A stretch of DNA of 64,000 nucleotides. It comes from Shinisaurus crocodilurus (taxonomy: Eukaryota; Chordata; Lepidosauria; Squamata; Shinisauridae). Position numbers and translations under genes: made by a program. The notes below the pieces were generated by a model. That model worked only from the letters and a program-made list of their open reading frames with translations, made no database searches and was not told where the DNA came from. This document shows, one piece after another, positions 51,150-60,849 of this stretch. Location: positions 7,046,934-7,110,933 of the forward strand of contig CM037883.1 of assembly GCA_021292165.1 (NCBI GenBank), written 5' to 3'. Numbering within the stretch: position 1 is the first letter of the stretch; the number at the start of each line of letters is the position of its first letter.

Positions 51150-51860
51150 GCTCTACAGCTATCAGTCAAGCAGTGCAATGCACAGCTGGCTCTCTCATCA
51201 AAACTGCAGAGCTAGTTTCCCCATGTTCCATTTTGGAGGGAAATCAATGTCTGCATCTAGATCTAACAGAGACTGGAAGCTTCAGCCTCCATTTTTGTTG
51301 CATCCGAACTGAGAACTGTGGTTAGTGTTAACTATGGTTTAAGGCAGGGCTGGGCAACCTGTGGCCTTAATTTCAAAAGCAGTCTGTGCACGCAGTCAGT
51401 TCAGACATCTGGCAAGAGTGACCTACCCCTTCCCTGGCAAGCCGCCATGAGAAGGAAGAAGGAGAGAAAAGGGGGTTTGGCAGAAAGAAAAGACCACCTA
51501 CTTTTGACTCTGGCTCTACCCACAGCTGGTTTTGGTTCCACTCATTGCCAACATGTGGTCCCCAACTGATTACCCATGAGGAAATGTGGCCCTTGACAGA
51601 AAAAAAAGGTTGCCCACCCCTGATTTAAGGAAACAAGCTGGGATAAAACCATAGTTTGAAGTTGGCTTGTTTCCCTAAACCATAGTTAATGCAAACCACA
51701 GTCTTCCCAGGTTCAGACATAGAAATCACAATTAGTTGAAAATGGAAGCAGAAGCTTCTGTCTCCTTGTGGCTGCGGAGGAGGAGGAGGAAGGGAGGTGA
51801 AGTGCACAACTCCAGAGCCTCATGGGCATGATGATAAACTATAATTTAGCATCACATACA
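51150..51860. mobile_element. MITE region, 'AACTATGGTTTAA / AACCATAG' inverted
   Basis: AACTATGGTTTAA (51331), AACCATAGTTTGAAGT (51648) and AACCATAGTTAATGCAAACC (51679) recall the inverted phrases of 38203-38866. The right side CATCACATACAAACCAGGCC looks like an end. A hAT MITE (51345) is nested in it. Extent uncertain. Confidence 0.5.
51345..51622. mobile_element. hAT-like element 'CAGGGCTGGGCAACC'
   Basis: 278 bp, ends CAGGGCTGGGCAACCTGTGG and GGTTGCCCACCCCTG. Flanking octamers GTTTAAGG (51337-51344) and ATTTAAGG (51623-51630), 7 of 8 matching. No transposase frame. Confidence 0.9.
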
Positions 51861-53666
51861 AACCAGGCCAGTAGGTCTTTCAACAACACACAGTGAGTGC
51901 ACTTCCAGCATGCAGCATTTTCAGTTTCTCCTGCACATCTGAATGTGCTCTTGGGGACACATCAATGTGCTAGGAAAGAAAAAAAGAACCCAGTTCTCTT
52001 CCTGATTTAGAGACATTTCCCCTGTGTGGAGATAATTCTTACTTGCTACATGCAGCTGGCAGGAGGAGAGAGGATCCTCTTTGGTAATATGTGGCCTTTA
52101 CTAGTATAGCACACCTTGGTCACTTCTTCTCTCGGTTTTTAGCCTGTTGTGCACGATGTACATACACCATGGTGCTTAACTGTCCCTCATTTAAATCAAT
52201 GGAGCCCAAGGCGCTTAATTTGAGCATGGCTGCATCCTACAGAATTTAATCTGTGGGGCGTTGGTTTTTGGTGCTCTGCCTTAAGACAGGGGTCTCCCCA
52301 AACACCTTCCAAAATGTAGAGAATTTCTTGAACATACGAGGATGAATTGTTAGAGGTGTAAGGATTTAGTAATATCATTCAGCGCTTCATCTCCTTTTCC
52401 CTGTCTTTTTTTTTCTTGTCTTTTTTTAATCTCATGTTATAATTTTAGATATGGGAGTCGGAGTGAGATAAAGAGGAAGTACAATACCTGCTCCAGGGAA
52501 GGGATTAATGAGATTTAATTCATTCTTTTTCCCCGAAAAATAGGAAAATGGAATAGTAAACAATTCATTTTTAAAAAGACATGGGGTCAGTCTTGATGAC
52601 CTTGCAATTCCTCATAGCGTCACGATTTCAGCGTACTAGGTCTCCTCTGTAAAGGTTAATACTATACACTACACATCAGCCAAGCCACTTAGCTAATAGC
52701 AAGCTCTCCCTATGATCCTTCAGGATCACAGTGTCCAAGTAATAGCTCTCACAGTCGCTATAGCTATTTAAACTTTTCGCTTTTCTTTCATGAGCTGGAG
52801 GGACATCTACCTGCTTAACCCTAAAGAGTCATAGCGGTGTGCAATCAATTTCTGAGGATGCTCCTGCAAAACATGCACGAACGGCACCACTAACATCACT
52901 TGCCTCTGGCAGCAGGAAACCCATCTCTCTGCTCTGCTTGATGCCAGGTTAGGCATACTGTGTGGTATCATTACCAGACATCAAGAACGAGTGTGATTTT
53001 AAAAGTATGTTCTTTTCCTTGGTGAGAAAAGAACATACAATCACTTACCCTTCAAACCTGTAAAATTGGAGTGGGAAGAGACCTAGCTGTTAGGGAAAGT
53101 TCAAATCTGTGTTTCCTCAAGGTTTCCTAGTAGCAAATGTGTATCCTCTCTTCCTTCCTCCGCATAATGCCATGGATAAAAGAGTAAAAACTGCAAAGGG
53201 CTGAGCAAGCACTCCCTCCCTAAAGTAACTGCTGATGATTTTGTTTTTGTTTGTTTAAAAAACAAACAAACAAAAAAACCCGCACTAATTGGTGAAGAGA
53301 GAGCGAGAGAGACGGAGGCTTTTATTGAGCAATCACCCTGCCTCCTTTACAGAATTTTACCGTGGGGTCTAGACAACACCAACTTCCATTTGTAACCCTC
53401 TTCTTCCATCTTTTTTCTTACCACAGAAAGGGCTTCTCTACATGAGCAGTTTAACCCGCCGCTTCACTGATGCTTCTTTTTCCGTTTGCATTGTGGGAGG
53501 AAAAGTGTGTCCTTTACACACGTTTTCCCCCCCAGGGTTTGTATCCCTCTGCTTCTATATATTCTATTAACCAACCACAAGGTGGTGCTGTGGTATAGCT
53601 GCAGTACAGCGAAATTGTGAGTATACATGAGGCTTTCATTCCGGTTTGTTCCCGTTTGAAATTTAA
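51861..53666. other. Long unassigned stretch
   Basis: Short palindromic phrases (AAAAGTATGTTCTTTTCC against GAAAAGAACATAC at 52999-53038) but no gene or repeat family recognised. Confidence 0.45.
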
Positions 53667-53668
53667 TA

Positions 53669-53916
53669 CAGTAATACCTTGGATTGCAAGTAACTTGGTT
53701 TGAGAGCGTTTTGCAAGACAAGCAATTTTTTAAATATTTATTTAATTTTTTTAACTTGATATACAAGCGATGTCTTGCAATACAAGTACTGTAGTACGGC
53801 TTAAATTAAAAATCTCTGTACAAATTTTTTGGGGGGATTTCGTTTTGATATAAGAGTGTTTTGGATTACAAGCACGTTTCCGGAACGAATTATGCTCTCA
53901 ATCCAAGGCATGACTG
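53669..53916. mobile_element. Tigger/pogo-like mariner MITE, copy 2
   Basis: 248 bp between TA dinucleotides, nearly identical to 44589-44839 in the same orientation: CAGTAATACCTTGGATTGCA to AATCCAAGGCATGACTG. The CR1 element starts two bases after it. Confidence 0.93.
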
Positions 53917-53918
53917 TA

Positions 53919-56564
53919 CCTGACTTTCTGCACAGAGATACAGGAAGAGGAGCTTGGCAGCCCCATTGAGAGCATCTGGGTTAAAATAAAGGGGGCAAAG
54001 AATAAAACGAACATGGCGGTTGGAGTCTACTACGACCACCCAATCAAGGAGAAGACGAGGATGAAACTTTTGAAAAGCAAATTGCCATTGTTTCAAGGAG
54101 GCATGATGTGGTAGTAATGGGTGACTTCAATTTCCCTGATATCTGTTGGGAGACTTATTCAGCCAAACATGGCCCCTCCAAGAAATTCCTGAGTTGTGCT
54201 GCTGATAACTTCCTCCTACAGAAAGTGGAGGAAGGAACTAGAGGATCGGCTATCCTTGACCTGATTCTAACCAACAGAGACGAGTTAGTGGATAAAGTGG
54301 CAGTTTCGGGAACTCTGGGGGAAAGTGACCATGTTATACTTGAGTTCTTGATTCTAACGGAAGCAAAAACTGAGTGTAGCCAAACACATACCCTGGATTT
54401 TAGGAAAGCCAATTTTAACAAACTCAGAACAATGATTAGTAAGATCCCATGGCAAGCAACTCTCATGAGAAAAGGAGCCCAGGAGGGGTGGGAGTTTTTA
54501 AAAAAGGAAATTTTAAAGGCACAATTGCAAACAATTCCCAAAAGGAAAAAAGGCAGAGGGCAACAGAAGAAGCCAATGTGGCTTCACAATAAACTCAAAG
54601 ATGACCTGAAAACAAAAAAGGACATGTATAGGAAGTGGAAGAAAGGACAGGCTACAAGGGAAGAGTACAGGCAGGTAGCACAGAACTGCAGGAATAGTGT
54701 CAGGAAGGCTAAAGCTGAGAATGAGCTAAGGTTAGCGAGGGATGCCAAAAGCAACAAAAAAGCTTTCTTCAGATACATGCACAGTAAAAGACAGAAGAAA
54801 GAACTGGTGGTTCAACTACGCAATGAGGATGGCAGATTGATAACAGAAGACAAAGAAAAGGCAGAAGTGTTCAATTCCTACTTCGGCTCAGTCTTCTCCC
54901 AAAAGAGGGTCTATGACCCTCCTGGCAAACCTGAAGTGCAGACTGAAGGGGCAGGATTGCAGCTTGAGATTGATAGGCAAATGGTCAAGGAGCACCTTAT
55001 TGCTCTGAACGAGTTTAAATCTCCAGGGCCTGATGAGCTGCATCCTAGAGTAATAAAGGAACTGGCAGAAGAACTCTCAGAACCACTGTCTATTATCTTT
55101 GAGAAATCATGGAGGACAGGTGAAGTGCCAGACGACTGGAGGAGGGCAAATGTTGTTCCCATCTTCAAAAAGGGCAAGAAGGAGGAACCTGGGAACTATA
55201 GGCCAGTCAGTCTGACATCAATCCCCAGGAAGATTTTGGAGCAGATTATAAAGAAGTCAGTCTGCAAGCACCTTGAAAACAATGCAGTGATTACTAGAAG
55301 CCAGCATGGATTTGTCAAGAACAAATCCTGTCAGACTAATCTGATCTCATTTTTTGATCGGGTAACCTCCCTTGTGGACAGTGGGAATGCTGTGGACATT
55401 ATATATCTGGACTTCAGCAAAGCTTTCGACAAAGTGCCTCATGATATCCTGATTAGCAAGCTAGCTAAGAGTGGGCTAGATGGAACAACTATCAGTTGGG
55501 TCCACAATTGGCTACAGAATTGGACTCAAAGAGTGCTTATCAATGGTTCCTTCTCAAACTGGGGAGAGGTAACAAGCGGGGTACCACAGGGCTCGGTCCT
55601 GGGCCCGGTGCTCTTCAACATTTTTATTAATGACTTGGATCAGGAGGTACAGGGAATGCTTATCAAATTTGCAGATGACACAAAGTTGGGTGGAACAACT
55701 AATACTCTGGAAGACAGAAACAAAATTCAAAGTGATCTCGATAGGCTGGAGCGCTGGGCCGAAAACAACAGAATGAAATTTAATAGGGATAAATGCCAAG
55801 TGCTGCACCTAGGGAGAGGAAACCAAATGCAGAGTTACAGAATGAGGGACACTTGGCTCAACAATACTACAAGTGAGAAGGATCTTGGAATTGTGGTAGA
55901 TCACAAACTGAATATGAGCCAGCAATGCGATGTGGCTGCAAAGAAGGCAAATGCAATTTTGGGCTGTATTAATAGAAGTATAGCTTCCAAATCACGGGAA
56001 GTGATAATTCCCCTTTACTCGGCACTGGTTAGGCCTCATCTTGAGTACTGCGTCCAGTTCTGGGCACCTCACTTTAAGAAGGACATAGACAAACTGGAGA
56101 GGGTTCAGAGGAGGGCAACAAGGATGATAAAGGGACTGGAAACAAGGCCCTATGAGGAGAGACTGAAAGAACTGGGCATGTTTAGCCTTCAGAAGAGGAG
56201 ACTGAGGGGAGATATGATCGCACTCTTCCAGTATTTGAAGGGATGTCACACAGAGGAGGGCCAGGATCTCTTCTCGATCATCCCAGTTTGCAGGACACGG
56301 AATAATGGGCTCAAGTTACAGGAACCCAGATTCCACCTAAACATCAGGAAAAATTTCCTGACTGTCAGAGCAATAAGACAATGGAATCAACTACCTAGGG
56401 AGGTGGTGGGCTCTCCCACTCTGGAGGCATTCAAGGTGCAGGTGAACGGCCATCTGTCAGGGATGCTTTGACCTGGATTCCTGCATTGAGCAGGGGGTTG
56501 GACTCGATGGCCTTGTAGGCCCCTTCCAACTCTACTTTTCTATGATTCTATGATTCTATGATTC
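53919..56564 (+). mobile_element. CR1 LINE, long 5'-truncated copy
   Basis: Carries the end of the endonuclease domain, the full reverse transcriptase, the C-terminal domain and the 3' UTR, finishing with three ATTCTATG-type units (56540-56564). The first part (53965-54040) reads IESIWVKIKG and MAVGVYY in one frame. One net base change near 54040-54050 moves the rest into the frame of the long open reading frame. About the first third of a complete CR1 (ORF1 and most of the endonuclease) is absent. I could not read a target duplication. Confidence 0.96.
54108..56471 (+). CDS. CR1 ORF2 protein, N-terminally truncated endonuclease/reverse transcriptase
   Basis: 787 codons without a stop. The open frame actually reaches back to about 54048 (GEDEDETFEKQIAIVSRRHD in frame). 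The listed start is a GTG chosen only because it opens the track. Residues 5-8 are GDFN and 73-75 SDH, the last catalytic landmarks of the APE-type endonuclease. The reverse transcriptase follows: YLDFSKAFD at 433-441 (catalytic D435), TSGVPQGS at 489-496 and FADD at 521-524. Then comes the CR1-specific end, [18 protein letters not shown] and [19 protein letters not shown]. The family makes a polymerase that nicks DNA and copies its RNA at the nick. Full CR1 ORF2 is roughly 900-1000 residues, so the endonuclease half is mostly missing and the protein is probably not competent by itself. The clean polymerase frame indicates a young insertion. Confidence 0.92.
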   Translation: MVVMGDFNFPDICWETYSAKHGPSKKFLSCAADNFLLQKVEEGTRGSAILDLILTNRDELVDKVAVSGTLGESDHVILEFLILTEAKTECSQTHTLDFRKANFNKLRTMISKIPWQATLMRKGAQEGWEFLKKEILKAQLQTIPKRKKGRGQQKKPMWLHNKLKDDLKTKKDMYRKWKKGQATREEYRQVAQNCRNSVRKAKAENELRLARDAKSNKKAFFRYMHSKRQKKELVVQLRNEDGRLITEDKEKAEVFNSYFGSVFSQKRVYDPPGKPEVQTEGAGLQLEIDRQMVKEHLIALNEFKSPGPDELHPRVIKELAEELSEPLSIIFEKSWRTGEVPDDWRRANVVPIFKKGKKEEPGNYRPVSLTSIPRKILEQIIKKSVCKHLENNAVITRSQHGFVKNKSCQTNLISFFDRVTSLVDSGNAVDIIYLDFSKAFDKVPHDILISKLAKSGLDGTTISWVHNWLQNWTQRVLINGSFSNWGEVTSGVPQGSVLGPVLFNIFINDLDQEVQGMLIKFADDTKLGGTTNTLEDRNKIQSDLDRLERWAENNRMKFNRDKCQVLHLGRGNQMQSYRMRDTWLNNTTSEKDLGIVVDHKLNMSQQCDVAAKKANAILGCINRSIASKSREVIIPLYSALVRPHLEYCVQFWAPHFKKDIDKLERVQRRATRMIKGLETRPYEERLKELGMFSLQKRRLRGDMIALFQYLKGCHTEEGQDLFSIIPVCRTRNNGLKLQEPRFHLNIRKNFLTVRAIRQWNQLPREVVGSPTLEAFKVQVNGHLSGML

Positions 56565-57565
56565 CTCACTCTAACCCCTCCTCCCATGAAAATGGCTGGG
56601 AAACACGGGAGGAGCCCTGGGGGATGATGACATCGTGGAAAGGCCCCCCACATACCTCCGTGAGTTAGGGATCATGAGTGCACAATAAATGTCTCACGTA
56701 GAGAAGCCCAGGATCCCTTAAGAATTTGCTTGCACGTTCTTGCGTAAGTTTTGTGGTTGCCTGAATAGCTGCACATGTAATGCATGTAGCCATTCATGGA
56801 ATATTGTCAGGACCGGATTTAAAAAAAAACAACCACACACACACACACCAGATTTTATAATTATTTTTAACTCAAAAATCCACAGTTGGACAATACCATC
56901 CAAAATATCAAAAAACAAAAAGAAACAGTGAGCAAGCTTTCGAGTTCTCAAGAAGTCTTCATCAGGCTAGATGGTATGAAAAGTCTGTGTAGGAAAACAA
57001 AAAAAGTTCAAAGCTTGGGCCAGATGTTATGGCCATGAGGTTTGCATTTTAGACACAGCCTCATGATGGAGATTGCAGGTGGAATGAATTTGTAACCAAT
57101 CAGTGCTGCAGGCATCAGATTACACCTAAGATTCTGGGACAAAGCAGGACCGAAGGCTTTAAAGAAACCACAGAAAATGACTATAAAACCAAAATACCGG
57201 TAAGCAATAAAGACGATTGTGCTCTTAAGCCGAGCAAGATGTGTCAAAAAGAACAATATCCTCACTGCCATTCCTACAGCCAGTGAGGAAACAGCATGGC
57301 CAGATAAATAATAAAGCTCACTCAGACAGCTGGCTAGGGCCCTTATCGTTATAGGGTTCCACCCTCAATAGCTTTCATTTAGAAAAATAAATCTTCTAAA
57401 TCTCTAACTCGGGATTGTAGGAGGAATGCTTTGCATGTGTGTAGCTCTTGGAGTCTTTAAAACAGTCTAATTAATCCACTTGCTCTGTCAAGAGCGTCAT
57501 CAGAGCTGTCCAGGTAGTTGGAAGGCAGGGAACGAAAGGATGGGCAAACTTCTCTAGAGGACCTA
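56565..57565. other. Unassigned, with a possible Penelope-type end
   Basis: At 56935-56990, GCAAGCTTTCGAGTTCTCAA and GAAGTCTTCATCAGGC resemble the reverse of the 'CTGATGAAG...CGAAAGCTTGC' phrase I associate with Penelope-like 3' ends. The remaining sequence, including an 87-codon minus frame at 57008-57271, is unrecognised. Confidence 0.4.
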
Positions 57566-57735
57566 CTAGATTTCATGATAGAGTTCGAAGGAGCCTACAA
57601 GGCTATCGAGTCCAACCCCCTGCTCATTGCAGGGAACTAGAGGAGGGGTCTCCCATCCAAGTAATAACCAGGCCTGACCCTGCTTAGCTTTCCACGCTCA
57701 GACAAGCGGAGCCAGCATGAGCCACAGGCCTGTAC
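57566..57735 (-). mobile_element. 5S rRNA-derived SINE with CR1 tail, copy 7
   Basis: TAGAGTTCGAAGGAGCCTAC, GAGTCCAACCCCCTGCTC, CCAGGCCTGACCCTGCTTAG and CCACAGGCCTGTACAC. Full length. The outermost ATAG units of the tail are shortened. Confidence 0.92.
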
Positions 57736-58505
57736 ACACTTGAGTCTCATTCTGAGTTCAAGCAAAGGACTGAGTGTTATGCATCCACTACCACCTGATG
57801 TGATTTTGTTTCCTACAATTCCGCCCCGATGCAAATCTTGAAAGCAAAATCTTGAACCCTAGAGGACCAAATGCCTCGCTTAGCAAGAGCTAATTGCTGC
57901 GCACAAAACTGTTTGGGGGAGCCAGTGAATTTGCAGGCTAATACTGTTTCGTTAAAGCAACCTCTTTCCCTCATAAAAGGGATATAGCCAAGAGATGCCA
58001 GCTATGAAGAGGAGCCCATGTTGCATTATAAACCAACTGCCATGTGCAGCTAATTGCTCCACACACAGCGCGGTCCAAAAATAATTGACTCTGCCTGTTC
58101 AGCTATTTTGGGGAACCAAGGAAGAATTAGCATGCCAAAACAGAGTGCCAGTTATAAAAGAAGGGAGGGTAACCACTGTGGCCATCTGCTTACTGTGTCA
58201 GTGGCAATATACACACTGGCAAAAATATACGTATAGAAACCTCTGTTCTTTGCTACTTGCAACATTAAGGAAGATCTTTTGGGCAGCTGATGCATAGAAC
58301 GCTTGTGGTATTTTGTAGATGAGGCTCTCTCACACTGCCCCCCTGTTCAGCAATCTGGTTGGAAAGGGACATTGCGGCTCAAAGTACAGTGTGCCTTTAC
58401 ATTGTTTTGGAGTATACCATCGCTGCATCTTTCTGAAGCCTTCTATCGGGAGTTGGCCACAGAGAGCACATCAGACCAACTGTGCTGCCAGTATTCCCCC
58501 CCCCC
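57736..58505. other. Unassigned intergenic DNA
   Basis: No gene recognised. A C-rich run is at 58495-58510. Confidence 0.4.
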
Positions 58506-58514
58506 CCCGCCCCG

Positions 58515-58800
58515 ACTCACTTTAAGATGCTGGTTATCATCTTTAAAGCCCAGAGCCCATCATATCTGCAGGAACATCTCCTTCCACGCACATACTTCCC
58601 TGATGTTTGGGATCTTCTGTGTGGAGGTCTTCCTTTATATCTTCTTTTTGAGAGGTAAGGTCTAGTGGGCCCTAAGGCATGGCCTTCTTTATGGTTATAT
58701 CTCTGTTCTGGAATACCCTCCCTGGGGATCTCCCTTCGTATTCTTCTGATCTACTGATTTTGCCTCTGTTTTGATCACTTTCATCTGAAGTCCTATGTCC
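58515..58800 (+). pseudogene. L2-like LINE, decayed polymerase end
   Basis: Plus-strand frames give LKMLVIIFKAQSPSYLQEHL, then a frame change and SGIPSLGISL, later FDHFHLKSYV. The phrases resemble 'FKVL..IFKALSP.YLQ' and 'WNSLP' / 'F...LKTYLF' of L2-type C termini. Several frame breaks. Confidence 0.55.
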
Positions 58801-58814
58801 CAGAGAAGGTGAAA

Positions 58815-59061
58815 ACCAGTGTGGCGTAATGGTTAGAGTCTTGGACTGGGACTGGGGAGATCCGGGTTCTAGTCCCCGCTCGGCCATGAAACTCACTGGA
58901 TGACATTGGGCCAGTCATTGAGTCTCAGCTTAACCTACCTCACTGGGTTGTTGTGAGGATAAAATGGAGAGGAGGAGGAAGATTATGTAAGCCACCTTGG
59001 GTTCCTTGCAGGAAAAAAGGCGGGGTATAAATATAATAAATAAATAAATAAATAAATAAAA
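58815..59061 (+). mobile_element. tRNA-derived SINE, full length (sense)
   Basis: CCAGTGTGGCGTAATGGTTA (A box), GATCCGGGTTCTAGTCCCC (B box), ACCTCACTGGGTTGTTGTGA, CACCTTGGGTTCCTTGCAGG, GGCGGGGTATAAATATAAT and (AAAT)n. Close to 43045. Confidence 0.95.
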
Positions 59062-59710
59062 TGAAGCACGGCCCTGACTATCATTGAAAGTAGAGAACAT
59101 TATTACAAGGGAGAAATTTAGGATTCACCCAGATCAGATTTCACTTTGTTCTGATTATGCAAAGGACAAAATGTGCTTATGATCTGGATAAGCCCTTATT
59201 TCTATGGTCAGGTTTCCCTGGGTTGTTCTCAGGTCAACTGCAGGCAATATGTGCAGGATCATGTTTCTTCCAGCAATCCTTAGAACTGAACGGGCTGCTG
59301 TGCTTGGGAGTTTTTAACCACAGCAAATTCCCCCTCCCCTCCCTATGTTTCTTGTCAACTTGCAACACAGGTATACAGAGTACAAACTCTACAAAGTACA
59401 GACCCTTGGTTGATCTCTTCTGATGATACTGAATATTCACAAACATTCTAAATTCTGAAAGTGAAGGATCCGTTACTCAAATGCTGAAGATCAATGCAGC
59501 TTGGTCTGGGCTGGGGGAATACGTCCAAGAGCCTAGGAAAAGTATGGGCTCTTTGTTGTTGTTGGGAAGTGATGTGGAGAAGTAAGAAGACCTTGATTTG
59601 ACTCATTCATTCAGAGTGATCAGCCTGATCTTTGGTTGTATAATAAATGCCATCATCTCTGATATGAAGACATATTATTATCTGTATCAATGGCTTTTTA
59701 TTAGGTGTCG
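59062..59710. other. Unassigned intergenic DNA
   Basis: Nothing recognised. Confidence 0.4.
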
Positions 59711-59752
59711 TATTGTATTGTATTGTATTGTATTGTATTGTATTGTATTGTA
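59711..59752. repeat. (TATTG)n microsatellite
   Basis: Eight perfect pentanucleotide units, directly before a LINE tail. Confidence 0.95.
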
Positions 59753-59754
59753 TG

Positions 59755-59822
59755 ATTCTTATGGTTAGCCACCTTGAACATTTATAAGAAAAGGCAGGAT
59801 ATAAACATCTGAAATAAATCAA
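59755..59822 (+). mobile_element. L2-like LINE 3' tail
   Basis: TTAGCCACCTTGAACATTTA, AAAGGCAGGATATAAACATC and TGAAATAAAT form the end of an L2-like or SINE-related tail. Confidence 0.6.
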
Positions 59823-60155
59823 TATTTATGGCAGGATATGCAAAAACACTACGTGATTCAAAAGACATAACAACCTGATTCATTATGCATGTTGGTCACT
59901 CACTTGATGACTAATATATCAAAAGTTGACTTGCAGATGTGAAACCAGCACTGCTGCCAAGTGTCAGGGGGCCCTCAGCAAAGCATCCTCTGCCCCCCAC
60001 GCGCATCACCCTGGCTGCTTTGCTTCCCTCCTCCCGCCGTGGCTGGAGGATGCATCCCCTCCGACTCCGAGCGAGCGAGAAGGGGCAAAAGCTACCGACA
60101 GAGGAGCAACCGGAGCCAGACTGCTCACCTGCTTTGGTGCCACTGTCCTTCCTGG

Positions 60156-60197
<42 letters not shown>

Positions 60198-60313
60198 ACG
60201 ACAGTGACACAAGTGCCTTGAGCCCACCTCCGAGAGGGTGCGGGGGGGAGGCAACAGGCAGAGACTCTGAGCAAGCCAGCGCACCGTGTCATAACAGCAG
60301 CACTGCCTCTGCA
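59823..60313. other. Unassigned, with a (CT)n tract
   Basis: A (CT)n run at 60158-60194 lies in GC-rich DNA. Overlapping open frames on both strands pass through it, none with a known motif. Confidence 0.45.
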
Positions 60314-60440
60314 TGTTGGTGGGTTCTCCCTGTGAGAGCTGGACTGACCCGGGTTCAAAAGCTCCCCTAGCCAATGACTCTCAGTGCCAGTCACGCAGGC
60401 GGAAGGATGGAGATAACAGCAGTTAATAAAGATTAAAGAG

Positions 60441-60446
60441 TTTATT
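60441..60446 (-). terminator. LTR polyadenylation signal AATAAA
   Basis: AATAAA on the minus strand, about 130 bases before the LTR end, as expected for the R/U5 side of a retrotransposon LTR. Confidence 0.65.
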
Positions 60447-60627
60447 TGTAAGACCCAATTACATGGGATTAAGGCAAGCAATGCATCTCTACTCACTACA
60501 TCATTGCAGACTCAAATCCAATACCCCAGTGGTAAGGCTAGATGAAGTGAAGTCCAAGCAAGACACATGTCGAGTCGAGACGAGAGACAGCAAGGAGTCG
60601 GAATGAAGCTATCAGCAAGTGTGCTAG

Positions 60628-60634
60628 CTTTATA
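60628..60634 (-). promoter_or_regulatory. LTR TATA box
   Basis: TATAAAG on the minus strand about 215 bases into the LTR, upstream of the AATAAA signal. A plausible core promoter for the element. Confidence 0.65.
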
Positions 60635-60849
60635 CCACCTATAAATAGGATATTACTCACCCCAGTTGTATAACCTATTCATCAACATGTTGATCCCAAA
60701 ACTTGTCCAAGGTTGCTGAGTCATATCACCTCGAGACTATGTCTCGTGACTTGGGACCTTGTATACTTGAACTCAAGAGACACTCACCATGTCAGGTGAT
60801 AATCTCGATGTCAGGTGATAATCTCGTTCTGCCTATGCAAAACCCAACA

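Larger units (their letters stand above)
60314..60849 (-). mobile_element. Ty1/copia 3' long terminal repeat
   Basis: 536 bp on the minus strand, starting TGTTGGGTTTTGCATAGG (60849) and ending AGAACCCACCAACA (60314), so TG...CA with inverted TGTTGG/CCAACA. It is preceded on that strand by a purine tract AAAAGCAGGGGGA (60850-60862), the expected plus-strand primer site. A TATA motif and a polyadenylation signal lie in the right order inside it. The 5 bases beyond the end are CTGCA (60309-60313), one half of a possible target duplication. The other LTR is outside the window. Confidence 0.92.

Noticed and set aside
59911..60496. Several overlapping frames of 86-143 codons
   Set aside because: They read through a (CT)n/(GA)n tract and the LTR, and show only low-complexity or LTR sequence.
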